Of a stretch of DNA of 5,446 bases, positions 1-5,445 are shown in pieces. The stretch comes from DASPXY01 sp038227745 (GTDB lineage Bacteria; Planctomycetota; Planctomycetia; Gemmatales; Gemmataceae), in contig JBBRPS010000693.1 of NCBI GenBank assembly GCA_038227745.1, forward strand, positions 1 to 5,446, given 5' to 3'. The position numbers and the translations under genes are program-made. The notes beneath the pieces are model-generated. The model was not told the DNA's origin. It did no database searches and saw only the letters and a program-made list of their open reading frames with translations. Position 1 is the stretch's first letter. Each line of letters opens with the position of its first letter.

Positions 1-11
1 AAACCGCTCTT

Positions 12-65
12 GCCGCGCGCCTCGGGCGAGCGCGTGATCTCACGCGCTCGCCCGAGGCTCGCGGC
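12..65 (-). terminator. Long near-perfect hairpin, likely terminator (possibly bidirectional)
   Basis: Bases 19-37 are the exact reverse complement of 40-58, leaving only two central bases unpaired. After one mismatch (18/59) the stem continues for six more pairs (12-17 with 60-65), giving about 25 pairs in all. It begins 26 bases past the stop codon of the DUF1559 gene, the right place for its transcription terminator. No clear U-tract follows on either strand, so a classical intrinsic terminator is not proven. The near-perfect symmetry would let it act on both strands. The same arm recurs at the end of the ATPase gene (5420-5445), so this is a dispersed palindromic repeat as well. The structure is certain from the sequence; the terminator role is inferred. 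Confidence 0.7.
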
Positions 66-91
66 TAAACAGCCAGGACCCCAGGTCCGCC

Positions 92-1051
92 TCAATAGTC
101 AGGGATGACTTCGCCGCCGTTGATCGTCGCCAGCGGCCGCCACACCGTCAGCAGATCGACGCTGTTCTGGACGAAACGGACCGAGCCGTCCCCCAGGACG
201 ACGTTCACGCCGCCGATGTGCTGACTGCGGGCGGCGGCGGTGTTGTTTGGGCCGGAATCGCCGTTCACGCAGGGCAGGTTCAGCGTTGGCTGGCTGTCGC
301 ACCAGCCGACGTACAGGAGGTCCGGGCTGCCGCTGTTGGGCGACATCTGGGTGTAGATGTGGCCGTAACCGGGCTGGTCGCCCCAGAGCAGGCCGCGCTG
401 GTCGTTGGCCGCCCCGCGCCCGCGCAGGTATTCGCCGATCACCATCGTGTTACTGGTGCCGTCGCGGATCTCGCTGAAGCGGGCGCCATAGTTGACGCCG
501 AAGGCGGCCCGCTGGTTGGGGGTGGCCGCGGCTGCCCCTCCCAGGTTCATCCCGCCGAAGAAGACGTGATAGTTCCCCAGCGTGAAGACGCCCCACGGCT
601 GCGACTCCGTCAGGGCGCCGCTGTCGCTGGGGCAGAGGAAGGCGGGGACGATCGCGCGGGTCGGGCCGTTGGGGTTAAGGGCCTCCGCACTGAACCAGGG
701 ATACCACTGCTGCTGGGCGGCGGACGCGGGCAGGAGATTGTAGACGGGAGACTGTTCGAGGTACGGCAACAGTGAGTAGTGCCATCCCGAGCGCGGCGCG
801 TTGTAGTAGCCCCCGCCGTTCCAGACGAGGCCCATGGGGAAGCGCTTGCGCGTGTCGTGGTGGTTGTGCAGGGCCACGCCGAGTTGCTTGAGGTTGTTCT
901 GGCACTGCGCCCGCGCCGCTGCCTCGCGCACTTTCTGGACGGCGGGGAGGAGCAGGCCGATGAGGATCGCAATAATGGCGATCACCACCAGCAACTCGAT
1001 CAGCGTGAAGGCGCGGCGCGGCGCCCGGGAAAGGAACCTGGAAAGAGACAT
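92..1051 (-). CDS. DUF1559 / H-X9-DG domain prepilin-like protein
   Basis: This is a 319-residue protein of the planctomycete family that carries a type IV prepilin-like N-terminus. Residues 11-14 are basic and end in Ala, followed by FTLIELLVV. Prepilin peptidase would cut between A14 and F15, and E19 is the conserved +5 glutamate. A single hydrophobic helix covers about residues 15-37. The following stretch, with AAARAQCQNNLKQLG and HNHHD, is typical of the family. Near the C-terminus H278, nine residues, then D288-G289 form the H-X9-DG motif. The -1 residue is Ala rather than the usual Gly, which prepilin peptidases often tolerate. The length is normal and the ORF intact. It starts at ATG with a GGGAGGT ribosome site five bases upstream. 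Family members are numerous in planctomycete genomes and are thought to be envelope pseudopilin-like proteins; their exact role is not established. It is the last gene of the leftward cluster. The family call is strong; the function is inferred. Confidence 0.95.
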   Translation of the reverse strand: MSLSRFLSRAPRRAFTLIELLVVIAIIAILIGLLLPAVQKVREAAARAQCQNNLKQLGVALHNHHDTRKRFPMGLVWNGGGYYNAPRSGWHYSLLPYLEQSPVYNLLPASAAQQQWYPWFSAEALNPNGPTRAIVPAFLCPSDSGALTESQPWGVFTLGNYHVFFGGMNLGGAAAATPNQRAAFGVNYGARFSEIRDGTSNTMVIGEYLRGRGAANDQRGLLWGDQPGYGHIYTQMSPNSGSPDLLYVGWCDSQPTLNLPCVNGDSGPNNTAAARSQHIGGVNVVLGDGSVRFVQNSVDLLTVWRPLATINGGEVIPDY

Positions 1052-1056
1052 GCAAG

Positions 1057-1063
1057 ACCTCCC
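1057..1063 (-). promoter_or_regulatory. Ribosome binding site for DUF1559 gene
   Basis: On the minus strand GGGAGGT sits five bases before the ATG at 1051. It is a near-consensus Shine-Dalgarno sequence and fixes this start. Confidence 0.8.
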
Positions 1064-1095
1064 ACCGCTGAGGCGGTCGTCGGTGCCCGTCGTCG

Positions 1096-1124
1096 GCCCC
1101 GGGGTCGGGCGTGTCGCCCGGGGC
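1096..1124 (-). other. Intercistronic hairpin between lipoprotein and DUF1559 genes
   Basis: Bases 1096-1103 and 1117-1124 are exact reverse complements and form an 8-bp GC stem with a 13-base loop. A competing 6-bp stem with a 3-base loop (1106-1111 with 1115-1120) overlaps it, so only one can form at a time. The hairpin starts two bases past the lipoprotein stop codon and has no U-tract. It could protect the upstream mRNA end or lower read-through into the DUF1559 gene. In DNA this GC-rich it may also be incidental. Confidence 0.35.
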
Positions 1125-1126
1125 GC

Positions 1127-1561
1127 CTACTTCGCCTTGCCTCTCGTCCGCACGTCGAAATTCACCTCGTTCGGCCCCGAATGGATGTCGCGAACGAGCG
1201 TGCTCTTATCGTTATACTCCGGCGGGAAGGCCGAGACACGCTCCGCGGTCAACACCCCCGGGCGGCCGGTGGGATCCTGGACCTTGCGCCCCGTCATCTT
1301 GAAGGCGCGGAGCTCCACCCGGTTCTTGCCGACCGTGACGCCGTTGGCGCGGGAGATGAGGTAATGGCCGTCGCTGATGACGCCCCCGGCGCCGGGGCCT
1401 TTCGTTCCCTCGATGGGGATAAAGTTGATCGATCCCTCCTTGACGGGCTGGCCGTCGAGCAGGACGGTGCCGAAGACCTCCGCCCGGTCAGGGCCGGAGT
1501 CGGCGCAGCCGACGAGGAGGACCAGGGTCGCCGCGAGGCCACGGTGGTAATTCGTTCGCAC
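1127..1561 (-). CDS. Small lipoprotein with carboxypeptidase-regulatory/transthyretin-like fold
   Basis: This is a 144-residue predicted lipoprotein. The chosen GTG start gives MRTNYHRG, a hydrophobic stretch (about residues 8-17), and the lipobox L16-V17-G18-C19, so signal peptidase II would leave a lipidated C19. From about residue 29 the sequence (VFGTVLLDGQPVKEGSINFIP) resembles one beta-sandwich domain of the carboxypeptidase-regulatory or transthyretin-like type. GKNRVEL lies at about 78-84. A C-terminal block from about 113 (PPEYNDKSTLVRDI, then GPNEVNFDV) is typical of a large planctomycete family of small lipoproteins. No catalytic residues are evident. An in-frame TTG seven codons upstream, overlapping the preceding gene's stop codon, would extend the protein but lacks a good ribosome site and pushes the signal peptide inward. 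The gene lies 17 bases after the frameshifted membrane-protein gene and 75 bases before the DUF1559 gene, and genes of these two types often sit together in planctomycetes. Its ligand and role are unknown. Confidence 0.88.
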   Translation of the reverse strand: MRTNYHRGLAATLVLLVGCADSGPDRAEVFGTVLLDGQPVKEGSINFIPIEGTKGPGAGGVISDGHYLISRANGVTVGKNRVELRAFKMTGRKVQDPTGRPGVLTAERVSAFPPEYNDKSTLVRDIHSGPNEVNFDVRTRGKAK

Positions 1562-1567
1562 TCCGAA

Positions 1568-1573
1568 CCCTCC
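1568..1573 (-). promoter_or_regulatory. Ribosome binding site that sets the lipoprotein start
   Basis: Minus-strand GGAGGG lies six bases before the GTG at 1561. It supports GTG over the upstream TTG at 1582. It sits in the 17-base gap after the preceding stop codon, as expected in an operon. Confidence 0.75.
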
Positions 1574-1578
1574 GAGTG

Positions 1579-2090
1579 TCAACCGTACGGCCGGTCCACG
1601 TCCGCCTCGGGCTGGTCGAAGTCGTCGTGCCAGCCGCCGCGGGCGTACAGCTCACGGATCTCCGCGCCGCTCATCCCCTTCTCGCCCAGCTCGAACGCCC
1701 GCCGCCCGTCGGCACTGAAGTAGACGATCAGGCCGTAGATCATCAACCCGATGGTCGTCGGGGCACAGTAGATGGTGCCGACCGACAGACCGCCGGCGAT
1801 CAGGGCGACGATGCCCAGGGTGCGGCCGCGGTAGCTGAGGTTGCGGATGCCGGCGATGATGTGCAGGATCCCCGCCACCAGGCCCACGAGCCCCATGCTG
1901 AGGTAGACGACCGTGAGGATCGTTTCGACCTGCGCCGGCATCCCCGGGGCCCCCGAGGCCCCTGCCTGGCTGCCGCGTTGATCGCGTTAGGGATGACGAA
2001 GGCCACCACCACGTAGATGCCGCCTATCACGAGTTCCAGGCCGCCCTGGACGATCATCAGGATGCTGATCACGAGGACCTGGGTAGCCAC
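1579..2090 (-). pseudogene. Multi-pass membrane protein gene with one-base frameshift
   Basis: Two overlapping reading frames together make one plausible membrane protein. The first runs from a GTG at 2090 (MATQVLVISILMIVQGGLEL...) through a long hydrophobic segment to NAINAAARQG. The second holds MPAQVETILTVVYLSMG and the rest, to the stop at 1579. They join if one extra G is read in the G/C homopolymer tract at 1942-1962, and the joined product would be about 170 residues. It would have about four membrane segments: one or two near residues 5-34, one in VETILTVVYLSMGLVGLVAGI, and one or two in GIVALIAGGLSVGTIY through IGLMIYGLIVYFS. A charged cytoplasmic-looking tail with AFELGEKGMSGAEI follows. 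Past the tract the first frame turns into low-complexity Arg/Ser-rich sequence. The second has an ATG at 1941 but no spaced ribosome site. I recognise no named family. The cause may be a real mutation, an assembly error or a programmed -1 shift; the sequence alone cannot decide. Confidence 0.75.
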
Positions 2091-2130
2091 GGCAGTTCTT
2101 TCTGGATGAGGGTGAGTGAGGACCCCGAGC

Positions 2131-2147
2131 CGCGCCGCACCGGCGCG
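2131..2147 (-). other. Leader hairpin upstream of membrane-protein gene
   Basis: CGCGCCG at 2131-2137 and CGGCGCG at 2141-2147 form a perfect 7-bp stem with a 3-base loop, about 40 bases before the GTG start at 2090. If the promoter guessed at 2164-2192 is real, this lies near the 5' end of the mRNA. There is no U-tract after it, so it is a weak candidate for a terminator of the GNAT gene. Confidence 0.3.
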
Positions 2148-2163
2148 ACACGCATACACCCCC

Positions 2164-2192
2164 TGAATACCCCATCCGGGGCCGCCGATCAA
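2164..2192 (-). promoter_or_regulatory. Possible sigma70-like promoter for the leftward cluster
   Basis: On the minus strand TTGATC (plus 2187-2192) and TATTCA (plus 2164-2169) are separated by exactly 17 bases. The matches are 4 of 6 to the -35 consensus and 3 of 6 to the -10 consensus. The location, in the 167-base gap before the membrane-protein gene, is sensible, but such a match can occur by chance. Confidence 0.25.
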
Positions 2193-2257
2193 GCAGATAA
2201 CGGCGCGTCACGCCGCCAGGCGCTTCAGTTCCTCCGCAGCCCGCCTCTCCCCGGCCG

Positions 2258-2758
2258 TCACGCCCCGCGCTCGCCCGGGGCGTCGCCCAGTTCCGCGAGC
2301 CGTCGGCGCAGCTCGTCATCGACCGGCAGCTCGAGGTCGTAGCGGTCAAGGCCGTCGCGGTAGCCGTTCGGCGTCACCTTCACCACGCGGAAGCCGAGTT
2401 TCTGGTAGAAGCCGACCGTCTGGTCGCTGGTGTTCAGCGTCACCCGCGCCACGTCGGGTAGGTGGGCGAGGCGCAGCAGCCGCGCCCAGGCGAGGGTCCG
2501 GCCGAGGCCGTGGCCATGACGGTCCGCGTGGACCATGCCCCAGGTCAGGACGGCGACGTTCCCCTCGCGGACGCCGACGCCGCCACAGCCGACGACCTTG
2601 CCGTCGTCCTCGCACAGCACGCCGAAGAACCCCGGCAGGGCGTCGAGGAAGGCGCCGAAGTCGTCGCGGTCGCCGGGCGAGAAGAAGTGGCCGGCGTTGC
2701 TGTCGTAAATGGCCAGACAGGCGTCGCGGTCAGCTGCGGTGTAGGGTCGGTAGTGCAT
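2258..2758 (-). CDS. GNAT-family N-acetyltransferase
   Basis: This is a 166-residue single-domain GNAT protein, expected to transfer an acetyl group from acetyl-CoA to an amine; the substrate is not predictable. The N-terminus MHYRPYTAADRDACLAIYDS is the usual beta1-alpha1 of the fold. Beta strands follow around FFGVLCEDDGKVVGCGGVGV (44-63). The acetyl-CoA pyrophosphate loop (motif A) is HGHGLGRTLA at 81-90, with His at the position usually held by Gln or Arg. The last core motif is GFYQKLGFRVV at 116-126. An in-frame GTG at 2992 would add 78 residues, but that extension runs through the inverted repeat at 2888-2988 and does not look like protein. I therefore start at ATG 2758, where GAGG lies six bases upstream. 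The gene ends 167 bases before the next leftward gene and faces away from the ATPase gene. The family is sure; the biological role is unknown. Confidence 0.92.
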   Translation of the reverse strand: MHYRPYTAADRDACLAIYDSNAGHFFSPGDRDDFGAFLDALPGFFGVLCEDDGKVVGCGGVGVREGNVAVLTWGMVHADRHGHGLGRTLAWARLLRLAHLPDVARVTLNTSDQTVGFYQKLGFRVVKVTPNGYRDGLDRYDLELPVDDELRRRLAELGDAPGERGA

Positions 2759-2764
2759 GGCCTG

Positions 2765-2768
2765 CCTC
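2765..2768 (-). promoter_or_regulatory. Ribosome binding site that sets the GNAT start
   Basis: Minus-strand GAGG (within GTGAGGCAGG) lies six bases before the ATG at 2758. It favours this ATG over the far upstream GTG at 2992. Confidence 0.55.
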
Positions 2769-2887
2769 ACACAGGGCAACGAGTGGGTAACGGCCGCGGC
2801 GGCACCCGGCTTGTATGCTGGACGTCCGTCCGTTTCACGGTAAACTGTGCGCCGGCTCTCCGCAACCATGAACCGCCTTTCTCCCTC

Positions 2888-2988
2888 GCCCCGGGTTCCG
2901 AAGACTGCACCCGGGGCTCTATTCGGGAAGGCAGAGGCCAGCCGCCTTTGCGAATAAAGCCCCGGGTGGAGTCTTCGGAACCCGGGGC
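2888..2988. repeat. REPIN-like inverted repeat (doublet of mirrored hairpins)
   Basis: Bases 2889-2918 and 2958-2987 are reverse complements at 29 of 30 positions (mismatch 2907/2969), with one further outer pair (2888/2988). Pairing continues inward with few breaks (2920-2925 with 2951-2956, 2928-2932 with 2944-2948), so the whole 101 bases form an imperfect palindrome. Each outer arm is also a hairpin by itself: CCCCGGGT at 2889-2896 pairs with ACCCGGGG at 2909-2916, and the same 8-mers occur at 2960-2967 and 2980-2987, each with a 12-base loop. Two short hairpins in opposite orientation around a spacer is the layout of REP doublets (BIMEs or REPINs), non-autonomous elements moved by RAYT transposases. 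A MITE is the alternative. No transposase or target duplication is visible. It ends 15 bases before the ATPase start codon, so it lies in or near that gene's leader. Confidence 0.8.
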
Positions 2989-3003
2989 TCACGCCGGAAC
3001 ACC

Positions 3004-5445
3004 ATGAGCGAGACGAAACCCCAGGGACTGACTGCCACCGAGGTCGCCGAGCGCGTCCGCAACGGACAGGTCAACCGCACGCCGCGCTCCGACTGGGCCG
3101 AGTATGGGCAGATCGTCGCCCGCAACCTGTTCACCTGGTTCAACGCGATGGTCGTGCCCGCCGCCGTCGCCCTCGTCGCGCTCGGCGAGTACCAGGGCGG
3201 CATCGCCGTCAGCGGCATGGCCGTCGTCAACAGCGCTATTGGCCTCGCCCAGGAACTCCGCGCCAAGCGCCACCTCGACAAGCTCGCCATCCTCGTCGAA
3301 TCGAAGGCGCGCGTGCTGCGCGACGGCGAGGTCCGCGAGGTCCCCGCCGGCGCGGTCGTGCTCGACGAGTACGTCCTGCTCGCCGCCGGCGACGCGGTCG
3401 TGGCGGACGGCCCCGTGCTCGACGCCCACTTCCTGGAGGTGGACGAGGCGCTGCTGACCGGCGAGTCCGACCCGGTGCGCCGCCAGCCCGGCGAGCGGCT
3501 GCTCTCGGGCAGCGTGTGCGTGGCCGGCGAGGGCGCCTACCGCGCGGAGAAGGTCGGCGGCGAGGCGTTCGCCCAGCACACCTCCGCCCAGGCGCGCCGC
3601 TACAGTTACAGCGCCAGCCCGCTGACGAGGGTCATCGACCTGCTGATCCAGGTCCTGTCGTACACGGCGGTCGGGCTGTGCCTGATCTACCTCGCCGTCT
3701 GGCTGCTCCACGGGGCGCCGACGGACAACGTCTCGCAGCGGGCGCTGGTGCGGAGCGTGGCGGCGACGATCACGTCGATGGTGCCGCAGGGCCTGGTGCT
3801 GACGGCGACGCTGGCGTTCACCGTCGGCGCCGTCTACATGAGCCGGCGCGGTGCCATCGTGCAGCGCCTGCACGCCGTCGAGGCGATGGCCGCCGTGGAC
3901 GTCGTCTGCACCGACAAAACCGGCACGCTGACCACGAACCGCCTCTGCCTCGACCGGGTGCGCGTCCTCGATACCAACCTCGGCGAGGAGGAGGTGCGGC
4001 GGCGGCTGCGCCTGTTTGCGTCGGCGTCGGTCGATCGGAAGAACAAGAACCTGATGGCCCTCAAGGCAGCGCTCGGCGAGGTGAAGGTGGAATTGCTCGA
4101 TCAGCTCCCGTTCAAGTCGCAGAACCGCTGCAGTGCGGTACGCCTGCGCGATGGCGACGAGGAGCGGACGCTGGTCCTGGGGGCGTGCGAGGCGCTGCGC
4201 GGCCACCTTCGCGACCCGGAGGCGGGCGGCTGGGAGGCGGTGTGGAACGAACTGCTGACGACGGGCCTGCGCATCCTGATGTTCGCGGAGTCGCCGCATC
4301 GGGCGGAGTTCAACGGCTCGCTGGACGGTTTCCCGCTGGAGCCGCTGGCGCTGGTGGCGCTGAGCGACGAGCTGCGCCCGGAGGCCGGCGCGGTGCTGGA
4401 AGCGCTGGCGGCGCAGGGGATTGCCTTCAAGGTCATCTCCGGCGACAACCCCGAGACGGTGCGCGCCACCCTCAGTCACATCAACCTGCCGCTGGCGCAC
4501 GACCCGGTGGTTACGGGCGACATGCTGGAGTCCGCCCCCGACCGCGCCGAGTTGATCGACAAGCGCAGTGTGTTCGGGCGCGTGTCGCCGCAACAGAAGG
4601 TGATGATCGTGCAGGCGCTCAAGGACCGCGGCCGGTTCGTGGCGATGATCGGCGACGGCGTCAACGACGTGCTGCCGATCAAAAACGCGCAGCTCGGCAT
4701 TGCGATGGGCGAGGGCAGCCAGGCGAGCAAGACGGTCGCCGGCCTGGTGCTGGAGAACAACAACTTCGCGCTGCTGCCCGAGACGCTGGAGGAGGGGCGG
4801 ACGATCGTCCGCAACCTGCGGCGGTCGGCGAAGCTGTTCCTGACGAAGAACGTCTATTCGCTGCTGCTGATCCTGCCGGGGGCGCTGGGTCTGTTCGGGC
4901 TGCCGTTCCCGTACGTGCCGCAGCAGGTGACGCTGCTGAACTGGCTGGTGATCGGCATGCCGGCGCTGGTGATCGCGCTGAGCCGCGAGCGCTCGCGGGC
5001 GCCGACGCGCAGCGACTTCCTGCGCGAGGTCGGCTGGTTCGCGGTCCGCACCGGCGTCGTGTTTGCGCTGGCGGGGCTGACGGTCCTGCTGCTGGCGGTG
5101 CATGCGTGGGGCGACGGTGAGGAGAGGCAGCGGACGCTGCTGCTGTCGGTGCTGGTGGTGCTGGGGATCACGGCGCTGCTGCGGGCGCTGAAGGACGGCG
5201 AGAGCGCGGCGCTGGTCGGCGACACGAAGTTCCGCTGGCTGGCGGCGTCCGCGTTGCCGCTGTACCTGGTGGCGCTGTACTGGCCGCCGTCGTACCGCTT
5301 CTTCCAGCTCGCGCCGCTGGACTGGCTGGACTGGGTGAAGGTGCTGGCGGTGGCGGTGCCGGCGGCCGGGCTGTCGCTGCTGAGTGACCGCCTCCACTGG
5401 GTGGACATTCGCCCGTTTCGCCGCGAGCCTCCGGCGAGCGCGTGA
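3004..5445 (+). CDS. P-type cation-transporting ATPase, CtpE-like
   Basis: This is an 813-residue inner-membrane ATP-driven cation pump and is complete. Actuator-domain loop: TGES at 152-155. Phosphorylation site: DKTGT with D304 as the phosphorylated Asp. Nucleotide-binding region: PFKSQNRCSAV at about 369-379. Hinge: SGDNPET at 479-485, in place of the more common TGD. Mg-binding motif: GDGVND at 550-555. About ten membrane segments are seen: two at 45-85, then 210-235, 251-277, 611-633, 641-660, 676-698, 711-729, 745-762 and 777-794. There is no N-terminal metal-binding domain and no CPC motif, which argues against heavy-metal (P1B) pumps. Length and sequence around the motifs resemble actinobacterial CtpE, linked to calcium uptake, so Ca2+ or another divalent cation is the best guess. 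Membrane segment 4 has VPQGL (260-264), with Gln262 where calcium pumps have a cation-binding Glu. The ATG at 3004 has only a weak GGA upstream. The last eight codons lie in a repeat shared with 12-65. The pump call is firm; the cation is inferred. Confidence 0.95.
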   Translation: MSETKPQGLTATEVAERVRNGQVNRTPRSDWAEYGQIVARNLFTWFNAMVVPAAVALVALGEYQGGIAVSGMAVVNSAIGLAQELRAKRHLDKLAILVESKARVLRDGEVREVPAGAVVLDEYVLLAAGDAVVADGPVLDAHFLEVDEALLTGESDPVRRQPGERLLSGSVCVAGEGAYRAEKVGGEAFAQHTSAQARRYSYSASPLTRVIDLLIQVLSYTAVGLCLIYLAVWLLHGAPTDNVSQRALVRSVAATITSMVPQGLVLTATLAFTVGAVYMSRRGAIVQRLHAVEAMAAVDVVCTDKTGTLTTNRLCLDRVRVLDTNLGEEEVRRRLRLFASASVDRKNKNLMALKAALGEVKVELLDQLPFKSQNRCSAVRLRDGDEERTLVLGACEALRGHLRDPEAGGWEAVWNELLTTGLRILMFAESPHRAEFNGSLDGFPLEPLALVALSDELRPEAGAVLEALAAQGIAFKVISGDNPETVRATLSHINLPLAHDPVVTGDMLESAPDRAELIDKRSVFGRVSPQQKVMIVQALKDRGRFVAMIGDGVNDVLPIKNAQLGIAMGEGSQASKTVAGLVLENNNFALLPETLEEGRTIVRNLRRSAKLFLTKNVYSLLLILPGALGLFGLPFPYVPQQVTLLNWLVIGMPALVIALSRERSRAPTRSDFLREVGWFAVRTGVVFALAGLTVLLLAVHAWGDGEERQRTLLLSVLVVLGITALLRALKDGESAALVGDTKFRWLAASALPLYLVALYWPPSYRFFQLAPLDWLDWVKVLAVAVPAAGLSLLSDRLHWVDIRPFRREPPASA

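Noticed and set aside
1562..1582. A TTG start at 1582 for the lipoprotein, overlapping the upstream stop codon
   Set aside because: Overlapping stop and start would fit coupling, but GGAGGG sits six bases before the GTG at 1561, and that start gives a normal lipoprotein signal peptide.
779..1723. A 314-codon plus-strand open frame across the DUF1559 and lipoprotein genes
   Set aside because: It runs antisense to two well supported genes, spans their intergenic gap, and is Arg/Ala-rich without domain signals.
2814..2819. TATGCT as a -10 box for the ATPase gene
   Set aside because: No acceptable -35 hexamer lies 16-18 bases upstream (CGGCCG at the 17-base position), so I see no supported promoter in 2759-2887.
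2888..2988. The inverted repeat as a simple intrinsic terminator
   Set aside because: It lies between two divergent gene starts, where no transcript needs ending, and it has no U-tract.
2759..2992. The 78-residue N-terminal extension of GNAT from a GTG at 2992
   Set aside because: The extension is translated from the inverted repeat at 2888-2988 and non-coding leader. The GNAT fold begins at the ATG at 2758, which has its own ribosome site.
3516..5120. A 534-codon open frame on the plus strand inside the ATPase gene
   Set aside because: It is an Arg/Gly/Ala-rich out-of-frame reading of the same gene, without recognisable motifs.
2989..5397. An 802-codon open frame on the minus strand opposite the ATPase
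   Set aside because: The product is Gln/Arg/His-rich low complexity with no domain or membrane pattern. It is the exact antisense of a gene with all P-type ATPase motifs. GC-rich third positions keep the antisense frame free of stops.
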